A stretch of DNA of 49,266 bases from an uncultured Lachnospiraceae bacterium (GTDB lineage: Bacteria > Bacillota > Clostridia > Lachnospirales > Lachnospiraceae). Made by a program: the position numbers and the translations under genes. The notes beneath the pieces are model-generated. The model worked only from the letters and a program-made list of their open reading frames with translations, was not told where the DNA came from and did not search any database. This document shows positions 19,401 through 27,692 of this stretch, in pieces (within the stretch, counting starts at the first letter, position 1; every line of letters begins with the position of its first letter). The DNA lies in assembly GCA_947565305.1 (NCBI GenBank), contig CANOFO010000009.1:1-49266 (forward strand), in the 5' to 3' direction.

Positions 19401-19522
19401 TCCACTGCCGCTTCCCGGGCACTGCCTGCTGCCTGTGCCTGACCTAGTCCGTCCATTGGCAATGCCGTGAAAACAAGAGCTGCTGCAAGGACAGTGCTGA
19501 TACATTTTTTTAATCCTCTCAT
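13445..19522 (-). CDS. Bifunctional GH30 (beta-1,6-galactanase-like) and GH43 (exo-beta-1,3-galactanase-like) secreted enzyme
   Basis: A 2025-residue secreted enzyme likely to cut type II arabinogalactan. Signal peptide 1-32. GH30 domain from residue 60: EGWGTSLCWWAN (66-77) is typical of endo-beta-1,6-galactanases; the acid/base is Glu443 in MNEPY and the nucleophile Glu556 in WMSEIDG. A beta-sandwich of about 175 residues (125-300) interrupts the barrel between GGGD and DSDMPGYW. Then discoidin/CBM32 (850-985), FIVAR, GH43 (about 1027-1412; QAHGG, ERPKMIYN with Glu1161, SREAPAMF, GDRWYNPE, SRYVWLP: subfamily 24-like exo-beta-1,3-galactanase), Ig-like and CBM-like modules (1420-1690), two FIVAR, Ig and Lys-rich FnIII. 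No LPXTG. ATG 19522 follows GGAGAAGAGG. First gene of a three-gene operon. Substrate is inferred from family resemblance. Confidence 0.88.
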   Translation of the reverse strand: MRGLKKCISTVLAAALVFTALPMDGLGQAQAAGSAREAAVDATVKVLPDKSSPFNDTDGDGLGEFEGWGTSLCWWANRLGYDTTMTDKAAEAFFDKEKGLGLNIGRYNVGGGDNTGDTPLVTPNDAAEVFGVEKQEGVLSYAGSSMKVGTESRFKDAAYLFSDADFGFTKGQKVGEFQYVGWVNKLSDTVGEGDHLHYTVNAQTATNYTVKLLGYHNSNLTRDIAIKVNNETEYVVTKDQLLENKIANSTTGNKGLFLATIKDVALKQGANTIEVAGKDDWTLDFVNMLVVETSKEGTLPEADPFLHPAHIKRSDSDMPGYWKDVTKIDTQKHTIEWYKQNFARADEECGYAWNYDWNKDANQRNILNAAKKASGDEFIAEAFSNSPPYFMTVSGCTSGAASGSSDNLRKDSYNAFAAYMADVIAHYAEAGIVDFTSATAMNEPYTSYWSANSAKQEGCHFDQGDSESNMILAFQKALKEKAEASTNQKVKDVLNSIILSGTDETSIDTAIDSYNKLSSAAKKAIQRIDTHTYGGSKRAELSELAQKANKNLWMSEIDGASRAGTDAGEMAGGLGFAQRIITDINGLKSSAWIMWNAVDLNVDANNEFDADSIEDLKTKTNDSGEIMYDPDNKGWWGIAIGDHNNKELVLTRKYYAYGQFSRYIRPGYTIMGTSDDANTLVAYDPEGSKAVIVAVNTAKEDKTWKFDLSRFETMGSTITATRTSGSSEEGENWVDVSASVNTAADTANKAFTATVKGNSITTFVVDGVTFDKEKDDEYVKRQQNLEKMQTEIMSTLDLSDIDLDSQNITLTEGMVSGSAPYQNSTTNTVAKVIDGDFSTFFDGVSSGYVQIDLGAGNAKAIAAYGYAPRYVNNDSQYVGRCVGASLYGSNDATNWELLHTIAKTPEGGKFNYAYANEFASAEVIGKAYRYYKYAVTASGNCNIAELSLYEMPQNISVPELPDTLEKWVTYCEGKTNNHNYSQSTKTAYDRALAAAKALSSSSDATAREDAMYALFEAYLNLKEIYNYTTFSGADGATIYDNNGEVIQAHGGQVQRIQWEEGYDFNGNGQIEASEKEFWYWIGEDKTNDYRPCPGIHAYISQDLFNWVDMGRVLRTVPNWETFTTDKYFTDLYGNLSEDEQKLAYNDIWTDDDATDSGCVIERPKMIYNEKTKQYVIWFHADGQIPGSSGGNYAKAKAGVAVSSSPFGPFQMKGSYLLNYVDGLKQGFADGHGNVRDMNLFKDDDGTAYVIYSSDGNANMYIAKLNDSYTNIAKTNDEGAIQGVDFSVNFIGSSREAPAMFKYNDKYYLITSGCSGWSPNAAQYAVADTPLGPWKVMGDPCTDEDANTTYFTQSTCVIPMDAEKGQYIYMGDRWYNPEISVGPGAGGSLRDSRYVWLPIEFTGDGEIALRKYSDWDKSIFENIEPYEVVAGQLPATAKSVAELQTKLPATLKIKLASDTAETTAAVVWDTDSLPEEKTLGEITVSGTMTYTKNTKEHERAITHKVTLWNEKLIYFFDCAAEESQYHDILRNELEDKLRNADVDQPYSVENLAGYTGENGGEGIASSDTTYDFGVKSDGDDMWSIGYWATKNSTIDYAFVLEKGTYTVATGYHEWWSGDRNTKIVVTSNGKDLVSSDTFKVAGSKKLQKNVAFTLTENAKVTVSITGSGADPILSWIAVIQDEKQGSLESEDKEALQELIGEAESVEKGNYTDRSWEKFQEALEKAVEVQRYVLSTQEEIAAAVLELRDAMNALQTPKEYLQSSIEKIAISATDEKNYEKDAMWTYYQEVLSAARALAEEEGLTEAEAEEAVKDLQDAVDLLTPAKQQPQKPGPSDPTGPTAQKKDQVINVKASITKAFGDKAFDLGAKTNGDGKLSYTSSDKKVADYNAKNGKIEIKGCGICTITVTAQETANYKSKTANVTLTVNPKKAALSKLKPGKKQLKVTWKKDTKASGYEVQCCLNKKFKSGVKKVDIKKAKTTSTTIKKLKKGKKYYVRIRAYKTVKVNGKTKKLTGAWSKVLTSKKVK

Positions 19523-19587
19523 CTTCCTCTTCTCCTTTTCTTTTTTTAGTGCATGGTGATCCCTTCCACCCTGCATCTATTATCCTT

Positions 19588-19629
19588 ATTTTAGGATTTT
19601 TTAGTAAAATTTTCAAGCATTTTACTAAA
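19588..19629 (-). promoter_or_regulatory. Promoter with overlapping inverted-repeat operator, galactanase operon
   Basis: Minus strand: TTGAAA (19616-19611), 17-base spacer, TAAAAT (19593-19588). A perfect 10-bp inverted repeat, TTTAGTAAAA (19600-19609) and TTTTACTAAA (19620-19629), brackets the -35 box with arm centres 20 bp apart, two helical turns. A third, one-mismatch half-site TTCAGTAAAA lies at 19652-19661. This layout fits a dimeric regulator, probably a repressor; the protein is not identified. Confidence 0.65.
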
Positions 19630-19661
19630 TTTATAAGTAAGAAAATCACTTTTCAGTAAAA

Positions 19662-19709
19662 ACATACAAAAAACCAGGGGCGGATTATTGCAATCTGCCA
19701 CCCCTGGTT
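19662..19709 (-). terminator. Terminator of the hisA-glnA-dap operon
   Basis: On the minus strand AACCAGGGG (19709-19701) pairs with CCCCTGGTT (19680-19672), with further pairing inside, followed by a run of Ts (19671-19665). It lies about 85 bases beyond the dapL stop and shields the galactanase promoter. Confidence 0.85.
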
Positions 19710-19795
19710 CTGCTATTTGGCAATAGCCGTGCCGATTTTTCTCTCATTTCTGTCTTTTCATTTCTGTCTGTACAGTCTCGTCCTTAAAATCTGCA

Positions 19796-21010
19796 TTATA
19801 ACTTCTGAATGCGCGCAAGCGCCCCCAGCGTATTCTCATAACTTCCAAATGCGGTCAATCTGAAATAACCTTCCCCGCTGGGACCGAAGCCAGAACCTGG
19901 CGTTCCCACAACATTTGCATTATTCAGGAGATAATCAAAGAACTCCCAGGACGTCATCTTATCCGGCGTTTTCAGCCAGATATACGGTGCATTGACACCG
20001 CCGAACACCGTGTAGCCCGCATCCTGTAAACCTTTCTTAATCGTGGAAGCATTCTTCATATAATAAGCAACCTGCTCCTTTAACTGCGCTTTGCCCTCAG
20101 GGCTATAGGTAGCCTCCCCGGCGCGCTGTACAATGTAGGGCGCACCGTTAAACTTCGTTCCGTGGCGGCGTGCCCACATGGCATTCAAAGAAACTTCCCC
20201 GCATTTCAAATCCTTGGGCACTACGGCATAGCCAAGGCGCACACCGGTAAATCCGGCATTTTTGGAAAAACTCTTGAGCTCAATGGCACAGGTCTTTGCG
20301 CCCTCGCACTCATAGATGGAATGCGCCACATCATCCTCTGAAATGTACGCCTCATACGCAGCATCGTAGATAATCACTGCCCCCACTTTATTGGCATAAT
20401 CCACCCATTCCTGCAGTTGGGGCTTGGTGATGGTTGTTCCGGTTGGGTTATTGGGAAGGCAAAGGTAAATCATGTCTGGCGTCTCCTTGGGGAATTCCGG
20501 CACAAACTGATTTTCCATTGTGCAGGGCATATAGATAACGTCACTCCATGTCTCGGACGCAGCATCATACACGCCTGTCCTGCCGGACATTACATTGGAA
20601 TCCACATAAACCGGATAGACCGGGTCACAGACTGCAATACGGTTCCTGGGTCCGAAAATCTCCTGGATATTGGCAGAATCGCTTTTGGCGCCGTCTGAGA
20701 CAAAGACTTCATCTGCAGAAATATCACAGCCTCTCGATTTATAATCATTCTCCACGATAGCATCCCGCAAAAAAGCATAGCCCAAATCCGGGGCATATCC
20801 GTGAAAGGTCTCCGCCTTGCCCATCTCATCGACTGCCTTATGCATAGCCTCAATCACTGCCGGCGCCAGCGGCTGCGTGACATCGCCAATTCCCAGACGG
20901 ATAATGTCTTTGTCCGGGTTTGCCTCGGTGAAAGCTGCCACCTTTTTCGCTATCGTGCTGAATAAATAACTTCCTGGTAACTTCTGGTAATTCTCATTAA
21001 TCTGAAACAT
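19796..21010 (-). CDS. dapL: LL-diaminopimelate aminotransferase
   Basis: A PLP-dependent class I/II aminotransferase that converts tetrahydrodipicolinate to LL-diaminopimelate in one step, bypassing the acylated intermediates, for lysine and peptidoglycan. Length 404 fits the DapL family. Visible marks: IIRLGIGDVTQPLAP near the start, ETFHGYAPDLGYAFLRDAI, DPVYPVYVDSNVMSGR, CLPNNPTGT, and the PLP lysine in ELKSFSKNAGFTGVRLGY. The ribosome site TAGGAGG sits 6 bases before ATG. dapF lies upstream in the same operon, separated by 123 bases that hold a structured repeat element; a strong terminator follows. The pair covers consecutive steps of the same pathway. Confidence 0.96.
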   Translation of the reverse strand: MFQINENYQKLPGSYLFSTIAKKVAAFTEANPDKDIIRLGIGDVTQPLAPAVIEAMHKAVDEMGKAETFHGYAPDLGYAFLRDAIVENDYKSRGCDISADEVFVSDGAKSDSANIQEIFGPRNRIAVCDPVYPVYVDSNVMSGRTGVYDAASETWSDVIYMPCTMENQFVPEFPKETPDMIYLCLPNNPTGTTITKPQLQEWVDYANKVGAVIIYDAAYEAYISEDDVAHSIYECEGAKTCAIELKSFSKNAGFTGVRLGYAVVPKDLKCGEVSLNAMWARRHGTKFNGAPYIVQRAGEATYSPEGKAQLKEQVAYYMKNASTIKKGLQDAGYTVFGGVNAPYIWLKTPDKMTSWEFFDYLLNNANVVGTPGSGFGPSGEGYFRLTAFGSYENTLGALARIQKL

Positions 21011-21030
21011 AATATCCTCCTAATATAATA

Positions 21031-21118
21031 ATGGTATCGGCACGTGCCGCTTTGCGTCACCTGCCAGTTCGGCGGAAGGCAGCTTCATAAATGCTTCGCA
21101 TTTGCCTTCCTCCTAATA
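21031..21118 (-). repeat. Dispersed SD-containing intergenic repeat (dapF-dapL gap)
   Basis: This copy shares most of its sequence with the tandem repeats at 34576-34844: CGGCACGTGCCGCTTTGCG, CACCTGCCA, TTCGGCGGAAGGCA and GCTTCGCATTTGCCTTCCTCCT. On the minus strand it carries AGGAGG, 7 bases, then ATG (21101) opening a 14-codon frame that ends at 21057. It can fold through GGAAGGCA/TGCCTTCC and the palindrome CGGCACGTGCCG. Confidence 0.75.
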
Positions 21119-21133
21119 AATGTTTTTCATAAA

Positions 21134-21985
21134 CTATCGCAATTCCTCCGGCAGCTCTATTTCACCGTCAAACACTGTCACCGCCGGTCCTGTCATATAC
21201 ACCGGAGCCTCGCCTCCTGCCCAGGAAATTTCAAGTTCCCCGCCCAAAAGCTGAACGGTAACCTCATGCCCGGTCTTTTCATTTAAGATAGCCGCCACAG
21301 CCGTGGCACAGGAACCAGTTCCACAGGCAAGCGTCTCACCGCTGCCGCGCTCCCACACACGCATACGCAAGGTCGAAGCGTCAACAACATTGACAAATTC
21401 CGTATTAATCCGTTTGGGGAAACGAGGATGGTTCTCAAACAGAGGACCAATTGCTGCCAGGTCCAGTTCCCGCACATCCTCCTCCATAAAAATGACGCAA
21501 TGGGGATTTCCCATGGACACTGCTGTCATCTGGTATGTCCTGCCGTCCACTTCAATGGGCTCATCTATTACCCGTTCCACATCGGCTGCCACCGGAATCT
21601 GCTCTGCCACAAGGCAGGGCGCTCCCATATCCACTTTAACTTTAGAAACTTTACTGTTCTCTAACGTTAACTCAAGATATTTTATCCCGGCAAGGGTATT
21701 TACGCTGATACTCGTTTTATCTGTCATCCCCCGGTCATAGACGTATTTGCCCACACAGCGGATAGCATTTCCGCACATTTCGCCCTGAGAGCCATCCGCA
21801 TTGTACATTGCCATCTCAAAGTCGGCACATTCTGACGGCTTAATCAGAATCAGCCCATCCCCTCCAATGCCAAAATGCCTGTCACTGACGTACTTAGCCA
21901 CTTCAGACGGATTCTTTACCTTCTCTTCAAAACAGTTGACATAGATATAATCATTGCCAGCCCCCTGCATTTTTGTAAATTTCAT
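21134..21985 (-). CDS. dapF: Diaminopimelate epimerase
   Basis: Interconverts LL- and meso-diaminopimelate by a two-cysteine, cofactor-free mechanism. The 283-residue protein has both catalytic cysteines in their usual settings: [10 protein letters not shown] in the N-terminal half and LACGTGSCA in the C-terminal half; [14 protein letters not shown] opens the fold and [10 protein letters not shown] joins the two halves. ATG 21985 is preceded by AAGGAG at 8 bases; seven extra upstream codons are unlikely to be used. It follows the ANTAR gene by 31 bases and precedes dapL, the enzyme that makes its substrate. Confidence 0.97.
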   Translation of the reverse strand: MKFTKMQGAGNDYIYVNCFEEKVKNPSEVAKYVSDRHFGIGGDGLILIKPSECADFEMAMYNADGSQGEMCGNAIRCVGKYVYDRGMTDKTSISVNTLAGIKYLELTLENSKVSKVKVDMGAPCLVAEQIPVAADVERVIDEPIEVDGRTYQMTAVSMGNPHCVIFMEEDVRELDLAAIGPLFENHPRFPKRINTEFVNVVDASTLRMRVWERGSGETLACGTGSCATAVAAILNEKTGHEVTVQLLGGELEISWAGGEAPVYMTGPAVTVFDGEIELPEELR

Positions 21986-22016
21986 ATGACGCTCCTTTCT
22001 ATACAAAATATCTTCA

Positions 22017-22559
22017 TCAGCCCATCATGCTCAAAATCATCTGTGCCGTCTCAACCAGCCCGGTTCCGCTGTCCATACTGCTTTTTTGTATGTAACGGTG
22101 GGCTTCTTCCTCTGTCATGTTGTTGCGCACCATCAGCACCTCCTTCGCCTTTTGCAGCATCTGCCTCTCCTCCTCGCTGCGTTTCGGCGGATTGTTCCTT
22201 TTCTTGCGTCTGCGCACAAAGTCATGGGACATCATCTCCAAAGTGCTTACAAGTTCATGCACCTTCAAGGGCATAGTAAGAAATACCACATTATCCCTCG
22301 TGCCTTCCTCCCTCTGCTTAGGGGAGGACACCACGAGCATTGGAAAATGCGGCGGCAGGTATTCCCGCAGCTGTGTATACATCATATCCTGCAGCCGCCC
22401 GGCACACACCACAATTCCCTCCCCCAGCATATCTGCGTGCTGCAAGACGCGTGCGCCTGTTGTGCACACGGCATTTACCCCAAACCCACTTTTCACCAAT
22501 ATGCTTTTTATGCTCTTTGCATTTTCCTGTCTGGGAAATGCGACAATCACATTAATCAA
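22017..22559 (-). CDS. ANTAR-domain RNA-binding regulator linked to glnA
   Basis: A 180-residue protein: a receiver-like N-terminal domain (1-115) without an obvious phospho-acceptor Asp (the strand reads GIVVCAGRL), followed by an ANTAR helical domain (about 120-180; [18 protein letters not shown]...[18 protein letters not shown]). ANTAR proteins bind paired hairpins in nascent RNA and prevent termination. It starts with TTG at 22559, with GGAGG 7 bases upstream, 18 bases after glnA. A similar glnA-antiterminator pair is known in Clostridium (GlnR of C. saccharobutylicum), so control of nitrogen genes is likely. No double-hairpin target was identified in this operon's short gaps. Confidence 0.88.
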   Translation of the reverse strand: MINVIVAFPRQENAKSIKSILVKSGFGVNAVCTTGARVLQHADMLGEGIVVCAGRLQDMMYTQLREYLPPHFPMLVVSSPKQREEGTRDNVVFLTMPLKVHELVSTLEMMSHDFVRRRKKRNNPPKRSEEERQMLQKAKEVLMVRNNMTEEEAHRYIQKSSMDSGTGLVETAQMILSMMG

Positions 22560-22577
22560 AACACTTCCTCCATGGAA

Positions 22578-23909
22578 CTATATCTTGTAGAGATAATTGT
22601 CAATTTCCCATTCTGTCACCTGCCTGCAGTAATCTTCCCATTCGGCACGCTTTTCCTCTGCATATTTGTCGGAAATGTGGTCTCCCAGCACTTTGCGCAG
22701 CAGCGGGTCTTTCTCAAGTTCATCGACCGCCTCATTCAAGTCCGCCGGCAATGCAGTAATATGAAGGGCCCTTCTCTCTGCTTCCGTCATTTCCATAACG
22801 CTGGCACTGACAGGTTCCGGCGGCAGAATCCTGTTCTTTATGCCATCAAGACCCGCGGCCAGGCACACGGCAAGGGCAAGGTACGGATTAGCTGCCGGGT
22901 CCGGGCTGCGCAGTTCAATCCGCGTAGATTCCCCTCTTTCCACTGGTATGCGAATCAACGGACGCCTATGGCTTTCCGACCAGGTGATATAGATTGGCGC
23001 CTCAAATCCCGGCACCAGACGTTTATAAGAATTTACCAGAGGATTCGTCACGGCTGCCAGGCCACGCATATGTTTCATCAGACCACCAATAAAAAAGTAT
23101 GCTTCCTCGCTCAGGCCCCGCTTATCTTGCGGGTCTGCAAAAATATTCCTGCCGTCCTTAGTTACTGATATATTGAGATGCATCCCAGACCCATTGATGC
23201 CGTATTTCGGCTTGGGCATAAAACTGGCAAACAGGCCAAATCTTTTGGCAATTGTCTTCACTGCCAGCTTAAAGGTCATGATATTGTCCGCCGTCTTCAA
23301 CGCCTCATCATAGCGGAAATCAATGCGGTGCTGTGCAGGAGCCGCTTCATGGTGGGAAGACTCAATCTCAAATCCCATATCCTCCAACGTCAGCACCATA
23401 TCACGCCTTGCATTCTCTCCCAAATCCACCGGACCTAAATCGAAGAACCCGGCGCGCTCATGGGAAACCGTGGTAGGACCTCCATCTTCATCGGTATGGA
23501 ACAGGAAGAACTCGCATTCCGGCCCCACATCAAGATGATATCCAAACTTTGCCGCCTCATCAATCGTCCGCCGCAAAATATAGCGTGGGTCCCCCTCAAA
23601 AGGCGTCTTATCCGGGCGGTAGATATCACAGATAATGCGCGCCACCTTGCCTTGCTGGGGACGCCAGGGAAAAATTGCAAACGTGTCTAAGTCTGGATAG
23701 AGATACATATCCGATTCTTCAATACGCACAAATCCCTCGATGGAGGAAGCATCAAACATACACCTGTTGTTCAGCGCTTTCTCCAGCTGTCTCTTGGTAA
23801 TCGCCACATTTTTGAGCGTTCCGAACATGTCGGTAAACTGCAGGCGAATGAACTCAACATCTTCCTCCTCCACCATACGGATAATATCTTGCTTGGTATA
23901 ATTATTCAT
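22578..23909 (-). CDS. glnA: Glutamine synthetase, type I
   Basis: Makes glutamine from glutamate, ammonia and ATP in the cytoplasm as a dodecamer. Length 443 matches the short GSI-alpha form of Firmicutes, which lacks the adenylylation region. Seen: MFDASSIEGF and ESDMYLYPD near the start, the metal site VGPECEFFLF, EAAPAQHRIDFRY, the ATP-site FMPKPKYGINGSGMHLN, and NSYKRLVPGFEAP, the glutamate flap region; the C-terminus carries the SRSPDP-like ELRSPDPAANPYLA. AGAGGAG precedes ATG 23909. It sits between the DUF4349 lipoprotein (22-base gap) and the ANTAR regulator, in a run of same-strand genes. Confidence 0.97.
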   Translation of the reverse strand: MNNYTKQDIIRMVEEEDVEFIRLQFTDMFGTLKNVAITKRQLEKALNNRCMFDASSIEGFVRIEESDMYLYPDLDTFAIFPWRPQQGKVARIICDIYRPDKTPFEGDPRYILRRTIDEAAKFGYHLDVGPECEFFLFHTDEDGGPTTVSHERAGFFDLGPVDLGENARRDMVLTLEDMGFEIESSHHEAAPAQHRIDFRYDEALKTADNIMTFKLAVKTIAKRFGLFASFMPKPKYGINGSGMHLNISVTKDGRNIFADPQDKRGLSEEAYFFIGGLMKHMRGLAAVTNPLVNSYKRLVPGFEAPIYITWSESHRRPLIRIPVERGESTRIELRSPDPAANPYLALAVCLAAGLDGIKNRILPPEPVSASVMEMTEAERRALHITALPADLNEAVDELEKDPLLRKVLGDHISDKYAEEKRAEWEDYCRQVTEWEIDNYLYKI

Positions 23910-23930
23910 AATTACGGTTCTCCTCTTCCT

Positions 23931-25169
23931 CTACTCTTTTCCATCTTCCTGCGGTTTTTCCCCACGCTCCACTTCTGCCAAAGCATTTTGCTGTTCCCCC
24001 TGAGATTTTTCTCCTTGCATCTGCTGTCCCTCCTGGGATTTCTCTCCTTGCGCCTGCTGCTGTTCTCCTTGCATTTGCTGTTCCCCTTGAAATTGCTTTC
24101 CTTTCATTTGCTGCTGCGTTCTCTGAGAGCTCTGCTGTCTCGCCTGGTAATCCTGCATGACCCGCTGCCGCTCCCGTTCTCTCTTAACCTGATACCTTTT
24201 GATGAACTTCACGATAAAGAAGATAACCAAAAAGAACAGCAGCAACTTATACCAGTGCAGGATAAAGAAGAACAAAATAGCCTCAAAAAAGCGTAACATG
24301 CCTTGCCAGCTCTGTGACAGCACCTTTACAAGGCGGTTAAAAAATCCAGATTCCTTCTCCTCAAAAGCTGTGACCTCCTGAATCCTCATCTCCACCGTAC
24401 TGTACATACTATCCGTATCTATCACCGCCATCTCGCTCTTCGTCCTTGCAATATCAAGCGACAATTCGGTAAGCTTTTCCTGAATGGCAAGCATGGCGCT
24501 GTCTTCCGATACTTCATCGAACATCTTCAAGTATCTCTCATATTCTGCCTCATAAATTTCAAGTTCCGCTTTCAGGGTGCCATACTGCCTGGTCATGTTC
24601 GTCACCTGGGAATTGCTCTCCGTGACCACGCCCAGCCCCTGGGTCTTATCCATAAATTCCTGATACTTCTCCGAGGGAATCCTGGCAGTCGCCTGAAATG
24701 TCCTGGGGACACTCGCATTATAAAAACTTTCTTCCGCATACTTGCTGCCCGCACCGTAGCTCTGCTCATTTTCTAAAAATCCCCCATATTCTTCTATGGC
24801 TTTCTTAAAGGCAAGCACGGTATCCTCGAACTCCATCGTATCAATGGACACAGCCCCAGTGTAAACCAGAATTTTGTCCTGCTCCTGCTGGGAAGGGATA
24901 TCTTCCTCCTTGCTGTCTGCAGAATCAGCATCCGCGTTATCCTCAGTATCAACCGTTTCTATCTCCGCTACCTCTGCCGTATCATCCATAGCGACATCTT
25001 TATCCTCATCATAATTCTCAAAGCCAATCTCCTCACTGCTCATTTCAGCTGCAGAATCATCATAGGTTGCGCCGCCGCAGCCTGAAAGCATAAAAACACA
25101 GGCACACATTGTCGCAAACAATGCCATTTTCCCTCCCAGATAAACACTTTTTCGTTCTCTTCTCCTCAT
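23931..25169 (-). CDS. DUF4349 lipoprotein with coiled coil, membrane segment and Gln-rich tail
   Basis: A 412-residue envelope protein. Lipoprotein signal (LSGCGG, Cys about residue 31), an acidic low-complexity linker (35-95), the DUF4349 domain (about 100-290; ILVYTGAVSIDTMEFEDTV, QATARIPSEKYQEFMD, coiled coil through YGTLKAELEIYEAEYERYL), a hydrophobic segment (about 315-345), and a basic then Gln-rich tail with MQGE/QGEK repeats. It would be lipid-anchored at one end and membrane-spanning at the other, leaving the tail in the cytoplasm. ATG 25169 follows AAAGGAGG; the longer reading frame upstream overlaps hisA and has no ribosome site. Function is unknown for the family. Confidence 0.85.
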   Translation of the reverse strand: MRRRERKSVYLGGKMALFATMCACVFMLSGCGGATYDDSAAEMSSEEIGFENYDEDKDVAMDDTAEVAEIETVDTEDNADADSADSKEEDIPSQQEQDKILVYTGAVSIDTMEFEDTVLAFKKAIEEYGGFLENEQSYGAGSKYAEESFYNASVPRTFQATARIPSEKYQEFMDKTQGLGVVTESNSQVTNMTRQYGTLKAELEIYEAEYERYLKMFDEVSEDSAMLAIQEKLTELSLDIARTKSEMAVIDTDSMYSTVEMRIQEVTAFEEKESGFFNRLVKVLSQSWQGMLRFFEAILFFFILHWYKLLLFFLVIFFIVKFIKRYQVKRERERQRVMQDYQARQQSSQRTQQQMKGKQFQGEQQMQGEQQQAQGEKSQEGQQMQGEKSQGEQQNALAEVERGEKPQEDGKE

Positions 25170-25185
25170 AAGCCTCCTCCTTTCA

Positions 25186-25959
25186 CTAATGCAGAAAATC
25201 GAGCACCTTCTCAAACTGCATGTCTCCGCCAAACAAATCAAGGGCGCTGCCAATCGTCACATTCAGGCGTCCCTTGCCAAGCTCTTTGAGCAACTGCAAA
25301 TCTGCAAAGCTGCCTACGCCGCCGGCATAAGTGACCGGCAGTTTCCCCCACTCGCCCAATAATGCTGCCAAATCCTCTTCAATCCCACTGGCTTTTCCTT
25401 CCACATCAACCGCATGGATTAAAAATTCATCCGCATATTGCGACAATTTGTCCAACAAAGCTAAGGTCACTGTCTCCTGTGTAAACTTCTGCCAGCGGTC
25501 TGTTACAATGTAATAGTCTCCACCCTGTCTGCGGCAGCTCAGGTCCAATACCAGATGCTCTCTGCCCACAGCAGCAGAAAGCCGCTCTAAATTCTCATAA
25601 TGCACCATGCCGCCCTGAAATACATAAGAGGTAACAATCACATGGCTTGCCCCTGCCGCCAGGAACTGCCCCGCATTGTCAGGGGTTATGCCTCCGCCTA
25701 CCTGCATCCCGCCAGGATAGGCACGCAATGCCTGTATTGCCTGCTCCTTTGTCGCTTCATAATATTCGCTCCCCGCAGGATTCAGCAGGATGATATGACC
25801 GCCTTTGATATGATGGCTCTGATACAGCCTGGCAAAAAACGCAGCATCCTGGCTGGCGACAAAATTCTCAACTGCCTGACTGCCCATATCCTTAAGGCTG
25901 CCCCCTATGATTTGTTTCACTTTTCCATTGTGGATATCTATGCAAGGTCGAAATTCCAT
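25186..25959 (-). CDS. hisA: HisA of the eukaryotic type (ProFAR isomerase)
   Basis: Phosphoribosylformimino-5-aminoimidazole carboxamide ribotide isomerase, the fourth step of histidine synthesis, as a (beta/alpha)8 barrel of 257 residues. It resembles the fungal and plant HIS6 branch rather than ordinary bacterial HisA: MEFRPCIDIHNGKVKQIIGGSL, GGHIILLNPAGSEYYEATKEQA, QVGGGITPDNAGQFLAAGASHVIVTS, LVLDLSCRR, FLIHAVDVEGKASGIEEDL, VTYAGGV. The two catalytic Asp residues (CIDIHNG, HAVDVEG) are present. ATG 25959 is preceded by GAGGAG; a promoter lies upstream. No other his genes are near. It is the first gene of the run that continues to dapL. Confidence 0.85.
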   Translation of the reverse strand: MEFRPCIDIHNGKVKQIIGGSLKDMGSQAVENFVASQDAAFFARLYQSHHIKGGHIILLNPAGSEYYEATKEQAIQALRAYPGGMQVGGGITPDNAGQFLAAGASHVIVTSYVFQGGMVHYENLERLSAAVGREHLVLDLSCRRQGGDYYIVTDRWQKFTQETVTLALLDKLSQYADEFLIHAVDVEGKASGIEEDLAALLGEWGKLPVTYAGGVGSFADLQLLKELGKGRLNVTIGSALDLFGGDMQFEKVLDFLH

Positions 25960-25998
25960 GTGGCTCTCCTCATACTCTACGATTTTTTTCTCGTTTCC

Positions 25999-26027
25999 AT
26001 TATAAGCAAAAACCAGCTTTTTCACAA
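25999..26027 (-). promoter_or_regulatory. Sigma-A promoter for the hisA-glnA-dap operon
   Basis: Minus strand: TTGTGA (26027-26022), 17-base spacer, TATAAT (26004-25999), about 40 bases upstream of ATG 25959. No other convincing promoter was seen before dapL. Confidence 0.65.
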
Positions 26028-26083
26028 CAAAAATTTTCATGACTGAACTACAGCAATTTTCATAAAATAATTTTATTCAGTCG

Positions 26084-26112
26084 TTGACAGTTGCCATCTT
26101 TTTTGTTAAAAT
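26084..26112 (+). promoter_or_regulatory. Sigma-A promoter for guaB
   Basis: TTGACA (26084-26089), 17-base spacer, TAAAAT (26107-26112), about 44 bases before ATG 26157. The short leader leaves no room for a purine riboswitch. Confidence 0.75.
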
Positions 26113-26138
26113 CGTGGGAATAACAAAAAAACTTTTAA

Positions 26139-27611
<1,473 letters not shown>

Positions 27612-27617
27612 GCATGT

Positions 27618-27684
27618 GCCTCGCGTTATCGTTTTGCAGGCATTGCCTGCAAGCTGCAATAGCGATAACATTATCCCTCTGCGA
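27618..27684. other. Long hairpin after guaB
   Basis: Nested inverted repeats: GTTATCG (27625-27631) with CGATAAC (27663-27669), an inner TTGCAGGCA/GCCTGCAA, and outer CTCGC/GCGAG. There is no T-run, so it is not itself a terminator; it could protect the guaB 3' end or be a relic repeat. Confidence 0.45.
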
Positions 27685-27692
27685 GTGTACAT

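Noticed and set aside
22560-22577. ANTAR-type double hairpin near glnA
   Set aside because: The gaps around glnA are only 18 and 22 bases, too short for two capped hairpins.
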